NCBI RefSeq assembly: GCF_041429795.1 | Contig: NZ_CP163424.1 | Coordinates: 2,420,001-2,484,000 of the forward strand | DNA length: 64,000 nt | Direction: 5' to 3' | Source of the DNA: Algimonas porphyrae | GTDB lineage: Bacteria > Pseudomonadota > Alphaproteobacteria > Caulobacterales > Maricaulaceae | In this document: positions 1-8,377 of the stretch, piece by piece | Layout of the letters: the number at the start of each line of letters is the position of its first letter | How positions within the stretch are numbered: the first letter of the stretch is position 1 | Translations under genes and position numbers: made by a program | The notes under the pieces: model-generated | What the model saw: the letters and a program-made list of their open reading frames with translations, nothing else | Databases searched by the model: none | Told to the model about the DNA's origin: nothing

Positions 1-388
1 GCGACGCGATATTCAGGTCTTCGGGCCGGATGCCGTCCAGTGCCGACAGCGTTCCGCCCAGCACATGATAGGTTCCCCGATAGGCCCCGGCCCGTTCCAT
101 GGCCCAGAGATCCGACACATCCTGAACCACGCAAATGGAGCGCCTGTCGCGCCCCGGCGCCGTGCAGATATGACAGGGATTGGACGAGTCAACATTTGCG
201 CACACTGAGCAGGTCGAGATTCGTTCCGCCGCCTGCGTCATGGCGGCGGCAAGCGGCGTCATTAACCGGTCGGGTGCTTTCAGAAGGTGCAGCGCCGCCC
301 GCCGCGCCGAGCGCGGCCCCAGTCCAGGCAGCCGCGCCAGAAGCGTGATCAGGCGGTCGATTTCCGGAGAGACAGACGGACCAGCCAT
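1..388 (-). CDS. recR: Recombination protein RecR (3' end outside window)
   Basis: RecR acts with RecF and RecO to load RecA at single-stranded gaps during recombinational repair. The reading frame runs off the window after about 129 codons, so the C-terminal third is missing. It starts [20 protein letters not shown] and continues with the helix-hairpin-helix segment [17 protein letters not shown]. Next comes the four-cysteine zinc motif (CSVC then CHIC, about residues 57-70) and the beginning of the Toprim domain ([16 protein letters not shown], then YHVLGG). It lies downstream of ybaB and dnaX in the same direction, the classic dnaX-ybaB-recR order. Here 222 bases separate ybaB from recR, and that gap is AT-rich around 520-590, so recR may have its own promoter, though I cannot assign one. 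Confidence 0.93.
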   Translation of the reverse strand, partial: MAGPSVSPEIDRLITLLARLPGLGPRSARRAALHLLKAPDRLMTPLAAAMTQAAERISTCSVCANVDSSNPCHICTAPGRDRRSICVVQDVSDLWAMERAGAYRGTYHVLGGTLSALDGIRPEDLNIAS

Positions 389-610
389 GACGGAACCTCA
401 GATAGACGGGTCGGCGAAACTGCCCGATCCGGTGGGTTGCCGTTGCAAGGATTCGGACCGCTTGCGCAAGCTGGTTTGCGGATGGAAGAACGAAGGCGTG
501 GGGCTCTAAATCAGACAAAACGCCTTGATAAGATTGTAAATATCAAACAAATTCTGATAGTTAAACCAAAAACCTAATTCGTCCGAACTAGCGCAGTCAC
601 CCTTGCGAGA

Positions 611-937
611 TTAAAACGGCATCTTCATGCCGGGGGGTAACGGAATGTCGCCCATGGCGGATTTCATCGTATCTGCCGCAGCCTGATCCAGTTTCACTTT
701 CGCATCCTGATAAGCCGCAATGATCAGGTCCTCGAGCATTTCCCTGTCTTCGGCCCCGCCCAGCAATGACGGATCAAGCGTCAGCGCTTTCATATTGCCG
801 CCCCCGACCAGCGTGACACTGACCAAGCCACCACCAGCGCGACCGGTCGCTTCCGTATCGGCGACTTGGGCCTGTGCGGCCTCCATCTTGGCCTGCATTT
901 CCTTTGCCTGTTTCATCAGGCCCATCAGGTCTTTCAT
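611..937 (-). CDS. ybaB: YbaB/EbfC family nucleoid-associated protein
   Basis: This is a small dimeric DNA-binding protein of the YbaB/EbfC family, 108 residues, the usual length. The N-terminal helix (MKDLMGLMKQAKEMQAKMEA) and the central VSVTLVGGGNMKALTLDP strand region are typical, as is the C-terminal helix ending in a glycine/proline/methionine-rich PLPPGMKMPF. Its ATG overlaps the dnaX stop codon (ATGA), which suggests translational coupling. The dnaX-ybaB-recR neighbourhood is conserved across bacteria and is the main support for a role beside replication and repair; the precise function of the family is not settled. Confidence 0.93.
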   Translation of the reverse strand: MKDLMGLMKQAKEMQAKMEAAQAQVADTEATGRAGGGLVSVTLVGGGNMKALTLDPSLLGGAEDREMLEDLIIAAYQDAKVKLDQAAADTMKSAMGDIPLPPGMKMPF

Positions 938-2682
938 TCGTTTTCTCCGCTCTTGAAGTCTGCAGCGATCACATTGGGAGCCCGGTCCCTGATCTCAAGC
1001 AGCTTGGCACCTTTTAGCAGCGGATGATCGAAAGCGGGATGCGCGCGGTCCGCCTGCATCTGCGCCGCCTTGGCGGAGCGGCGCTGGTCTGCCAGCGGTG
1101 GCTCACCGGGTTGATCGACCGGGCTGACCAGCCATTGCTGACCCGTCAGTTCCTGCAGCGATCGCACCATCCGCCCGACCAGCGCATTATGGCGTGGCTC
1201 GGTAATATGGATTTCCGCCTGCCCCTCCGTAAAGCTGACGACGCTGACATAACGTTCCAGATCCGACCGCAGACGCAGATCGTCAATCTGCTCGACATAA
1301 GTCTTGAAACTGTCCAGCCGCATGGTTGGCGCAGCCGGCGTTACGGGTTTGGGTGGCGTCATTGCGACGGCCTGAGCCGTTTGCGTCGTCGAACCCGATG
1401 CGGATGGCTGAGTTGACGCCGGGGCCGGATCATCATTGAGCGGCGCGGTCGGTGCGTCCGACGGCGGTGTGAGCGTCGGCAATCCCGCGCCGCCCTCGCT
1501 CTCCATCTTCTGCGCTTCGCGGATGATCTGCGCGGCCAGTTCGGGTGGCGGCATCTGCCCTGCCAGAGACAGCTTTAACAATGCCATTTCGGCTGCGGCC
1601 AGCGGCACGGGGGCCTGCCGGACCTCCGCATGGGATCCCATCAGGATCTGCCAGGCCCGGGTCAGCTGGCCCGTGCTGAAACGCTCGCCGAGATGACGTA
1701 ACCGTTCCACTTGATCCGGCGCGAAATCGAAAGCGGCATCACTGCCCAGCGTCTGCGCTCGGGACACTTCATGACAGATATCCAGCAGGTCCCCCATCAC
1801 GACATCCGGGGCCGCCCCGTCATCATATTGCGCCCGCATGGCGTTCAGCGCCGCTTTCGCATCGCCGCTCATCGCATGCTCGAACAGATCGATCAGCCGA
1901 ACCCGGTCGGCCAAGCCGAGCATGGTCCGGACCTGTTCCGCGGTGACTTCATCGCCGGACAGCCCGCTTTGCACGATCGCCTGGTCGAGCAGGGACAGCC
2001 CGTCACGGACCGAGCCCTCGGCAGCGCGCGCGATCAACGACAATCCGTCGTCTGACACGGCGATGCCCTCCTGCCCGGCAATCCCTTTCAGATGCTGGGC
2101 GAGGACATCGCCCTCGACGCGGCGTAAGTCGAACCGCTGGCAGCGCGACAGCACCGTAATCGGCACTTTGCGGATTTCGGTCGTGGCGAAGATGAACTTG
2201 GCATGGTCCGGCGGCTCTTCCAGCGTCTTCAGCAGGGCGTTGAACGCGCCCGCGCTGAGCATGTGGACCTCGTCGATGATATAGACCTTGTAGCGCGCAT
2301 CCGCAGGCGCATAGCGCACCCCGTCCAGCAGCTCGCGCATATTGTCCACGCCGGTGCGCGAAGCCGCGTCCATTTCCAGCACGTCCATATGGGTCGACGC
2401 CATGATGGCTTCGCAGTGGCGGCCCGGCGTGGCCAGATCCACGGACGGGCTGTCGATTGCATCCGTCTGATAGTTCAGAGCGCGCGCCAGCAGGCGCGCT
2501 GTCGTCGTCTTGCCGATGCCGCGCACGCCGGTCAGCATGAAGGCATGGGCGATGCGACCCGTCTCGAACGCATTTTTCAGCGTCGTGACCATCGCATCCT
2601 GCCCGATCATATCCTCGAAGGTCGAGGGACGGTATTTCCGGGCAAGAACCTGATAGGTCTGGTTTGTCGCGCTGTCAGACAT
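934..2682 (-). CDS. dnaX: DNA polymerase III subunits gamma and tau
   Basis: DnaX is the clamp-loader ATPase of the replicative polymerase holoenzyme. The 582-residue product has an N-terminal AAA+ module (QVLARKYRPSTFEDMIGQ, Walker A GVRGIGKTTTARLLARALN, Walker B IIDEVHMLS, sensor motif FATTE, arginine finger segment VLSRCQRFD). After it come the clamp-loader domain III, a proline/threonine-rich linker and a tau-type C-terminal region. Of the zinc-finger cysteines known from E. coli DnaX only the one in RHCEAI remains, which to my recollection is common in alphaproteobacteria. I chose the ATG at 2682 (MSDSATNQ) over upstream alternatives because family similarity begins right after it. A programmed frameshift producing a separate gamma form is not evident by eye. 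Confidence 0.95.
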   Translation of the reverse strand: MSDSATNQTYQVLARKYRPSTFEDMIGQDAMVTTLKNAFETGRIAHAFMLTGVRGIGKTTTARLLARALNYQTDAIDSPSVDLATPGRHCEAIMASTHMDVLEMDAASRTGVDNMRELLDGVRYAPADARYKVYIIDEVHMLSAGAFNALLKTLEEPPDHAKFIFATTEIRKVPITVLSRCQRFDLRRVEGDVLAQHLKGIAGQEGIAVSDDGLSLIARAAEGSVRDGLSLLDQAIVQSGLSGDEVTAEQVRTMLGLADRVRLIDLFEHAMSGDAKAALNAMRAQYDDGAAPDVVMGDLLDICHEVSRAQTLGSDAAFDFAPDQVERLRHLGERFSTGQLTRAWQILMGSHAEVRQAPVPLAAAEMALLKLSLAGQMPPPELAAQIIREAQKMESEGGAGLPTLTPPSDAPTAPLNDDPAPASTQPSASGSTTQTAQAVAMTPPKPVTPAAPTMRLDSFKTYVEQIDDLRLRSDLERYVSVVSFTEGQAEIHITEPRHNALVGRMVRSLQELTGQQWLVSPVDQPGEPPLADQRRSAKAAQMQADRAHPAFDHPLLKGAKLLEIRDRAPNVIAADFKSGENE

Positions 2683-2767
2683 CCCTATGCGTATAGGCAG
2701 GGCGGACAGTGTTGGAAAGCGCAGGATGTCGGTTGCGCACAAGCAGGCCACAGCGCAAGAGACCAAC

Positions 2768-4198
2768 ATGGCGACCGCCCGGCACGACTATCGTTTCAGA
2801 CCCGAACCTCTCTGGGAAAACGGTCGGTTCGTTCCGCCAACCATCGTTCCGATCGAGACAGCGGTGTCCGACTGGGACTGGATCGACTGGCTACGCTATA
2901 TGCGCGAGTCCAGCCGCAACCCCTTGCATGGCGTCACGCATATGGCCCTCACGGAATTCGATGAAATTGCCACCGGAATGGGCGCGATCTTCTTCACGCC
3001 GACCCGACCGGAAACAGTCCGCGAAGCCTTTGTCGAGAAGTCCGGCAGTCTGCGCCATTCGAAAATACGCAATGCCATTCTGAAGCCGGCCTTGCGGGAG
3101 GGTCTGCTGACAGCCGAAGGCGAACGCTGGCGACAGGACCGCCGCGCACTCGCGCCGCTTTTCACCCCGCGCCATGTGAATGGCTATGCAGACGGCATCC
3201 GTAACTCCGCCGGGCCACATATTGCGCGGCTGCTCGAGACCGACACGATCGATTTCGGAGCGGCCATGGTCGATCTGACCTATCAGGTTCTCAGCGACGT
3301 GATGTTTTCCGGCGAGCTGGATGGCGGTCGCACCGCCAATCTGCGCGAAATCGACCGTTTTCTCTCCAGTATGGGACGCCCGGACCCGCTTGATTTCACA
3401 CGATTGCCGGAATGGATACCTCGCCCGACTCGAATTGGACGGATGGGCATCGTCAAACGGATGCGCCGGCAGGTTCGCGAGCTGGCAGAAAGCCGATTGA
3501 CGCGCATCGCAGACGGAGCGGCAGTGCCGGATGATCTGCTCAGCCTGATTTTGAGCATCAAGGGCGATGACGACAGGCCCTTCACAATGGAACAGATCGA
3601 AGATCAGATGATCACCTTCATCGCGGCCGGTCACGAAACGACCAGCCGCGCGCTGACCTTTCTGTTCTATCTGCTGTCCCAGGACGATGCGGCACGCACA
3701 CGCCTGGAAACGGAATGCGACGCGCTGGATATTACCCGCCCTGCGATCGAATGGGCAGCCGCCCTGCCCTTCACCTATGCCTGTTTCGAAGAAGCCATGC
3801 GCCTCTACCCGCCTGCGCCGTTTCTATCGCGCGAATTGAAGCAGCCGGAGACGCTGGGGGAGCATGATCTGCCCACAGGGTCGGTCGTCTTCGGCAGCCT
3901 CTGGGCTTTGCATCGCCACCGGGCCCTCTGGGATCAGCCGGATGCGTTCGTGCCGGAACGGTTTCTGCCGGACGTGCGGGATCGTATTGGACGGTTTCAA
4001 TATCTGCCCTTCGGACTCGGTCCCCATATCTGTATCGGCGCGCGCTTCGCGCAGCTGGAAGCCATCGTTCTGACGGCACTGATCGCGCGGCAGTTCCGCC
4101 TTACCTTGATTGGCGATCACCCCTGGCCCATCGCGCGCGTCACCATACGCCCGGAAAAGCCACTCATGATGCAGATCGAGCGACGCAGTCAGGGATGA
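2768..4198 (+). CDS. Cytochrome P450
   Basis: This is a heme-thiolate monooxygenase of 476 residues with all P450 landmarks: the I-helix oxygen-activation motif AGHETT (287-292), the K-helix ExxR (E342-R345), PERF (396-399) and the heme loop FGLGPHICIG with axial Cys422. There is no signal peptide or membrane anchor, so it should be a soluble bacterial P450 fed by separate redox partners. No ferredoxin or reductase gene lies nearby. The substrate cannot be read from the sequence; the overall pattern resembles the fatty-acid/CYP102-like soluble group more than steroid hydroxylases. It is divergent from dnaX across an 85-bp gap. The ATG at 2768 is preferred; an in-frame ATG at 2726 is an alternative. 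Confidence 0.93.
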   Translation: MATARHDYRFRPEPLWENGRFVPPTIVPIETAVSDWDWIDWLRYMRESSRNPLHGVTHMALTEFDEIATGMGAIFFTPTRPETVREAFVEKSGSLRHSKIRNAILKPALREGLLTAEGERWRQDRRALAPLFTPRHVNGYADGIRNSAGPHIARLLETDTIDFGAAMVDLTYQVLSDVMFSGELDGGRTANLREIDRFLSSMGRPDPLDFTRLPEWIPRPTRIGRMGIVKRMRRQVRELAESRLTRIADGAAVPDDLLSLILSIKGDDDRPFTMEQIEDQMITFIAAGHETTSRALTFLFYLLSQDDAARTRLETECDALDITRPAIEWAAALPFTYACFEEAMRLYPPAPFLSRELKQPETLGEHDLPTGSVVFGSLWALHRHRALWDQPDAFVPERFLPDVRDRIGRFQYLPFGLGPHICIGARFAQLEAIVLTALIARQFRLTLIGDHPWPIARVTIRPEKPLMMQIERRSQG

Positions 4199-4269
4199 GT
4201 TGGAAGCATCTAGCGCTGCTCAGTTCGCATACGCTCACGGCTTGCCGCTATTTTATATGTCTCGGAAAC

Positions 4270-4294
4270 AAAATTACCCGCCAGAGGCGGGTAA
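4270..4294 (-). terminator. Intrinsic terminator of the SRP RNA gene
   Basis: On the minus strand TTACCCGCC, a 3-nt loop TCT and GGCGGGTAA form a perfect 9-bp stem followed by TTTTG. It starts 12 nt after the last paired base of the SRP RNA. Confidence 0.85.
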
Positions 4295-4306
4295 CACGGC
4301 AAGAGT

Positions 4307-4401
4307 GGAAGACCGGGATCCGACCCGCGAGCGAATCGTTACGGCTGCTTCGTTCCCGACCTGACCGGGTTGGCGACAGCCCACGTCCGGGCCGATCTTC
4401 C
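4307..4401 (-). ncRNA. ffs: Signal recognition particle RNA (4.5S-like, small bacterial type)
   Basis: The minus strand carries the SRP domain IV signature GGTCAGGTCGGGAACGAAGC followed by AGCCGTAACG. The usual form is GTCC-GGAA-GGAAGCAGC; here the pair closing the GGAA tetraloop is G-C instead of C-G, a compensating swap that keeps the hairpin. The asymmetric GCAG loop that binds Ffh is intact. The ends pair: GGAAGATCGG at the 5' end and CCGGTCTTCC at the 3' end give ten pairs with one U-G wobble, which fixes the RNA at about 95 nt. A sigma-70-like promoter sits directly upstream and an intrinsic terminator directly downstream. The RNA partners Ffh in co-translational membrane targeting. Confidence 0.93.
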
Positions 4402-4408
4402 GATCGCA

Positions 4409-4437
4409 TTTATGGCGAGATGCTTTTATGCTGACAA
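4409..4437 (-). promoter_or_regulatory. Promoter of the SRP RNA gene
   Basis: TTGTCA and CATAAA are separated by 17 nt on the minus strand. The spacing to the first base of the SRP RNA stem (4401) is about 7 nt, which fits the -35/-10/start geometry of a housekeeping promoter. Confidence 0.7.
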
Positions 4438-4449
4438 GATCGATGCGCA

Positions 4450-4483
4450 CAAAAAAGCCCGCCATCCCCGAAGGAAGGCGGGC
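4450..4483 (-). terminator. Intrinsic terminator after the outer-membrane barrel gene
   Basis: On the minus strand the arms GCCCGCC (4483-4477) and GGCGGGC (4463-4457) pair around a 13-nt loop, and TTTTTTG follows. It lies 24 nt past the stop codon of the gene at 4507-5040 and separates it from the SRP RNA promoter. Confidence 0.85.
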
Positions 4484-4506
4484 CCGAAATCGTCAGTCGC
4501 GACGCT

Positions 4507-5040
4507 TTAGAATTTGCGGATGAACGAGAGAGACCAGAGGTCGCCATCTGCATCCAGATTGGCCGTGCCCGTATTGACGTCCAGATAGGTATATTCCGCC
4601 CGGATACCGTTCAGATTGCCGGCACCGAAGTTGAACTGCGCACCGACACCTGCGGCGAAGCCGTCAATATCTTCCGAGATGCTGATGTTTCCGACGGACC
4701 CCTCAACCTCACCGAAATAATAACCGACGCGCCCGATCAGCTCGAATTGCTCGGAAGCCGGAATACGGCCCGTCAGGAAACCGGACAGGTAGTAATCGAC
4801 ACCAGCCTCGGCATTGACGCCGGCAATGGTTTCTTCCTGATCGATGATCCCGAAACCGCCCTGGGCTTCAACACCGAAAAACTCGTTGAAATTATAGCCC
4901 GCCTTACCGGAGAGGTTGTAGCTGTCGAACTCTACGGCATCGACGCCGACGCCGACATAGGCCTGACCGTCCTGGGCCATTGCGGTTCCGCCGATCATGG
5001 CGATTGCTGCTGCAGCAGCCGTAATTTTTGCGAACTTCAT
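4507..5040 (-). CDS. Outer-membrane beta-barrel protein (OmpW/OmpA-type porin fold)
   Basis: A 177-residue exported protein. The N-terminus MKFAKITAAAAAIAMIGGTAMAQ is a clear signal peptide with cleavage after AMA. The rest alternates polar and aromatic residues in short strands (AYVGVGVDAVEFDSYNLSG, FFGVEAQGGFGI, LIGRVGYYFGEVEG) and ends in SLSFIRKF. A terminal phenylalanine of this kind is the recognition signal for the BAM assembly machine. It belongs to the broad 'outer membrane beta-barrel' superfamily; no transported substrate can be named. The ATG at 5040 places the signal peptide at the N-terminus; an upstream in-frame start would add 22 residues that look non-coding. A strong terminator follows. 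Confidence 0.88.
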   Translation of the reverse strand: MKFAKITAAAAAIAMIGGTAMAQDGQAYVGVGVDAVEFDSYNLSGKAGYNFNEFFGVEAQGGFGIIDQEETIAGVNAEAGVDYYLSGFLTGRIPASEQFELIGRVGYYFGEVEGSVGNISISEDIDGFAAGVGAQFNFGAGNLNGIRAEYTYLDVNTGTANLDADGDLWSLSFIRKF

Positions 5041-5226
5041 CTCAGTACGCTCCATATTTGTGTGATGTGCGGGGGTGCACTTGAGCGCTAAATGGCCCCC
5101 GCCCACGAAAGTTCCACCCCCTCACATGATGTTACATTATGCGTGTGGCGCAGTTACAACAGTTTGTTATCATTGGATTAAATTCAATTAATTGCCAGAC
5201 GTTGCGCAACCCATTACGGCGCTGTC

Positions 5227-6135
5227 ATGGACAATGACTTCATGCCCGACTGCCCCATCCCGTTTGCCGGATCGCAGGTCGATTTTGCGGAACTGCATCG
5301 CTCTGAGGCAAAGCTTGCCGAACTGCAGGCGGAGAGTCGGGCAAGCACAATCCTACTGCATAAAGGTCAGGTTGCGAGCGACGGACCGCAGCTCTTACGC
5401 GCCGCACCAGCGCAGGTGGCAGCCTTGCCGCTCTATGATCCCGGCCTGATCTTTCTCGGGTTTGAAGGCGACGGCGACCCGGTCTTTGCCGCTTCGCTCA
5501 GGGATGACAGCCTGCTGCCTCCGGACGCGCTGATCGATCTCCGCCTGCAGGGACACAGGCTAGCCGCCGATGCTCTGGCACTGGCCGGGCGGGCGCGCTC
5601 CATCTTCGACTGGCACCGGACGCATCCGTTTTGCGCCCAATGCGGACAGGCAACAGTTTCTTCCGAAGGCGGCGCGAAACGCGTCTGCGGGGCGTGCGAG
5701 ACGGAACATTTCCCCCGCGTCAATCCCGTCGTGATTTTCCTGATCGAGCATGAGGACAGCGTTCTTCTCGGTCGCGGTCATGGATGGCCGCCGGGCTTTT
5801 ACTCCGCACTGGCGGGTTTCGTCTCGCCCGGGGAAACGATCGAGGAAGCAGCCAGTCGCGAAGGTCTTGAGGAAGTCGGCGCGGTCCTGTCCGGCCACCG
5901 CTATCTGTTCTGCCAACCCTGGCCGTTTCCCTCACAACTGATGATCGGCCTTGTCAGCCAGGCGCGCGACAAACGTGTCACGATCGACAAGAAGGAATTG
6001 GAAGACGCCCGCTGGTTCAGCCGCGCCGATGTTTCTGCCGTATTCAGCAAGACGGGGGAGGCCTTCATGCGACCGCCGCGAACCACGATCGCGCATCAAC
6101 TGCTGAAAGCCTGGCTCGGCAGCGCGTCAGGCTGA
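5227..6135 (+). CDS. nudC: NAD(+)/NADH diphosphatase NudC (Nudix hydrolase)
   Basis: NudC hydrolyses NADH to NMNH and AMP and removes NAD caps from RNA. The 302-residue product has the N-terminal NUDIX-like domain, a four-cysteine zinc ribbon (CAQC and CGAC, about residues 137-158) and the catalytic Nudix domain. The Nudix box reads GFVSPGETIEEAASREGLEE followed by VG. The NADH-diphosphatase-specific motif appears as CQPWPFPSQ, matching the family SQPWPFP pattern. The gene stands alone and converges on the YHS gene with 6 bp between stop codons. Confidence 0.95.
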   Translation: MDNDFMPDCPIPFAGSQVDFAELHRSEAKLAELQAESRASTILLHKGQVASDGPQLLRAAPAQVAALPLYDPGLIFLGFEGDGDPVFAASLRDDSLLPPDALIDLRLQGHRLAADALALAGRARSIFDWHRTHPFCAQCGQATVSSEGGAKRVCGACETEHFPRVNPVVIFLIEHEDSVLLGRGHGWPPGFYSALAGFVSPGETIEEAASREGLEEVGAVLSGHRYLFCQPWPFPSQLMIGLVSQARDKRVTIDKKELEDARWFSRADVSAVFSKTGEAFMRPPRTTIAHQLLKAWLGSASG

Positions 6136-6141
6136 ATCGAA

Positions 6142-6594
6142 TCACTCGTTCAGAAGGGCGGGCCAATGGCGGTCGCTCTGTTCGATAAACTCATCGCGAA
6201 GCGCGTCCCAGCGCTTCTTCACACGCTTGGAATAGTTGAGATAGAGCTTGCCGTCTTCGACATGCCAATAATCCGCTTTGCCGGGGGCGAGCTTTTGCTT
6301 GGCCACAGCCCATGCGCAATACCCGCCATATTGCGGCACGAATGCATCCGGGTTCATCAGAAACAGATCCATATTGGCCTGCGTGTCGAACCGCCAGTCG
6401 GCGTCCTTATAGACCGTCACATAGCGTTCGCGACCTTTCACCGGCTTGCCGGCGTGAAAACTGACGACATCATACCCATCGACCGCCAGATTATTGCGCC
6501 ACGAGGTATAGATTTCCGACTTTTGCGCCGCCGCCGTCATGGGAGTCAGCCAGCAGAACAGGGCAGCAATCACAGCAATCGGAAAGGCTTTCAT
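6142..6594 (-). CDS. Exported YHS domain-containing protein
   Basis: A 150-residue protein with a signal peptide (MKAFPIAVIAALFCWLTPMTAAA). The YHS-type core follows: AVDGYDVVSFHAGKPVKG, then YGGYCAWAVAKQK and GKLYLNYSKRVKKRW. Proteins of this type are found as stand-alone periplasmic YHS proteins, sometimes linked to copper or metal handling, but no function is established. The conserved cysteine sits in YGGYCAWA. The ATG at 6594 is chosen because it begins the signal peptide; longer in-frame starts would hide it. It lies downstream of pheA in the same direction with a 46-bp gap. Confidence 0.85.
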   Translation of the reverse strand: MKAFPIAVIAALFCWLTPMTAAAQKSEIYTSWRNNLAVDGYDVVSFHAGKPVKGRERYVTVYKDADWRFDTQANMDLFLMNPDAFVPQYGGYCAWAVAKQKLAPGKADYWHVEDGKLYLNYSKRVKKRWDALRDEFIEQSDRHWPALLNE

Positions 6595-6640
6595 GGATCT
6601 TGTCTGCCCGGCTTTGCGACGTGCGGCAAGTCGGGCCGTT

Positions 6641-7481
6641 TCACGATTGCGCCCGAATGCCGTCAGCCGGATATGTCCCGAGATGGCGAACATCTTCTGT
6701 AAAAAAGTCCAGTTCTTCCAGCGCATGGCGCATGGCGTCACTGTCAGGGTGCCCTTCCACGTCGACATAGAATTGTGCCGCCGTGAAACCGCCGCCAATC
6801 ATGTAGCTTTCCAGTTTCGTCAGATTGAGCCCATTCGACGCAAATCCACCAAGCGCCTTGTAGAGCGCGCTCGGCACGGATCGGGTGCGGAAAACGAAGG
6901 ACGATACAACCGGTCCACCATCCATATCCGGAATATGCGGCGTTCGCGACAAAACGATAAAGCGCGTCGTATTCGAGCCCGAAATCTTCGATATCCTCGG
7001 CCAGTATCTGCAGGCCATACACTTCGGCGGCAACTCGGCTCGCCACTGCGGCGATCTGTCGATCGCCGCGTTCGGCGACCTTGCGGGCAGCAGCAGCCGT
7101 ATCAACATCCGCAATCGCGGCAATGCCCAGTCCCGTCAGCCGATCCCTGACCTGTCCAAGCGCCATGGGGTGAGACCGCGCGGTCGTGATGTCGCTCAGG
7201 CTGACCCCCGGCAGAGCAAGCAGTTGATGATGGATCGGCTGATAGCGCTCCGCGATGATGGATAGACCGCCCTCGGGCAGCAGATGATAGATATCGCTGA
7301 CGCGACCGGCCACCGTGTTCTCGACAGGGATCATGGCCAGATCAGCCTCACCGCTCCGCACCCTAGCAAAGGCTTCGCTGAAACTCTGACACGCCCAAGG
7401 CTCCATATCCGGGAAATGCTCCCGGCAGGCGAGATGCGAATAAGCCCCGGCCTCTCCTTGATAAACAATGCGTGCAGTCAT
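6641..7481 (-). pseudogene. pheA: Prephenate dehydratase PheA, split by a frameshift
   Basis: Prephenate dehydratase makes phenylpyruvate for phenylalanine synthesis. Codons from 7481 encode a good N-terminal catalytic domain (MTARIVYQGEAGAYSHLACR, MIPVENTVAGRV, ASRVAAEVYGLQILAEDIED). Just after IED the family similarity moves to another frame, which supplies NTTRFIVLSR, including the TRF motif needed for dehydratase activity, and then the ACT domain (ALYKALGGFASNGLNLTKLE) to the stop at 6641. The break is at the AAA of 6982-6984 (TTT on the coding strand); removing one base gives a single 279-residue protein of normal length. Without that change the 7481 frame loses TRF and the ACT domain. 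The SD AGAGGG sits 8 nt before the start. It could be a sequencing error, a real lesion or a tolerated frameshift. Confidence 0.88.
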
Positions 7482-7648
7482 GCGAACGGCCCTCTGATAC
7501 AGCGAAACTGTGAATAGAGCGGTTGCGACCCTGTGCCGCAAGGCCTTTTCCAATTGCGATGAGTGCCTAAATCCGTATTAGACCACCCATACGGAGCCCG
7601 CAGACGGCATTGTCGTGGGCCAGGGACAAAACAGGGAATCCGACAGTC

Positions 7649-8377
7649 ATGGATCCGCTTGGCAATAACAAGATTTTCGCTGCCATTCTTGCAGCTGCAC
7701 TCGTCTTCATGGGGATCCGCATGTTGCCGGAAATCTTCATGCATCATGACGCACCGAAGGTTCCGGCCTATATTGTTGGCGAGCTGGAAACGTCAGGCGA
7801 AGAAGAAGAGGTCGAACTCCCCTTCCCGCAGCCCGAATGGGTCGCGGCGATGGATGCCGATCGCGGCGCACGTGTCTTCCGCAACTGCACATCCTGCCAT
7901 GTTCTTGAAAAGGGCGGCGCAAATGGAACGGGGCCGGGCCTGTGGGGCGTGGTTGGCGCACAGGTCGGTGTGCATGAAGGCTTCAACTATTCGGACGCTA
8001 TGGGCAATGCCGGCTACACATGGAGCTATGAGAGCCTGGACGCGTTCCTGGAGCGCCCGAAGAGCTATATGTCTGGCACCAAAATGAACTTCGCGGGTAT
8101 CCGGAAGGAAAGCGACCGCGCCGCCGTCATCGAATATCTGCGTCTGGCATCCGACAATCCGATGCCCCGTCCCGAACCTGCAGCGGTCGAAGTTGCGCTG
8201 AGCGTCGAAGCTGAAGAGGCTGCAACGCTTCCCGATCAGTCCGTCATTACCGATCCGACAACGGATCCATCGGAAATGGATGACAATAATATCGCGGAAG
8301 GAGGCGATCAGCCTGTCGTCGATGCGGTTGAAGACGCGGAAGTTCTCAGCCCCGAAGAGCTTGAAGACGTCGATTAG
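7649..8377 (+). CDS. Membrane-anchored c-type cytochrome (CycM-like)
   Basis: A 242-residue class I cytochrome c. Residues about 8-30 (IFAAILAAALVFMGIRML) form an uncleaved membrane anchor. The heme motif CTSCH follows the segment GARVFRNCTSC, and the likely axial methionine lies in SGTKMNFAGI. The arrangement matches the CycM/cytochrome c552 type that carries electrons from the bc1 complex to terminal oxidase. After the heme domain there is an extra tail of about 70 residues, very rich in glutamate and aspartate and ending in EELEDVD. The ATG at 7649 has an AGGGA ribosome site upstream. The stop codon overlaps that of the convergent NlpC gene. Confidence 0.9.
   Translation: MDPLGNNKIFAAILAAALVFMGIRMLPEIFMHHDAPKVPAYIVGELETSGEEEEVELPFPQPEWVAAMDADRGARVFRNCTSCHVLEKGGANGTGPGLWGVVGAQVGVHEGFNYSDAMGNAGYTWSYESLDAFLERPKSYMSGTKMNFAGIRKESDRAAVIEYLRLASDNPMPRPEPAAVEVALSVEAEEAATLPDQSVITDPTTDPSEMDDNNIAEGGDQPVVDAVEDAEVLSPEELEDVD

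Noticed and set aside
2320-2560. Loss of zinc-finger cysteines in DnaX as a novelty
   Set aside because: Only one of the four cysteines known from E. coli remains, but from memory alphaproteobacterial DnaX commonly lacks them, so it is not specific to this genome.
2203-2964. 253-codon open frame antisense to dnaX
   Set aside because: It overlaps the well-supported dnaX and the start of the P450 gene, has no ribosome site or family features, and is explained by high GC content.
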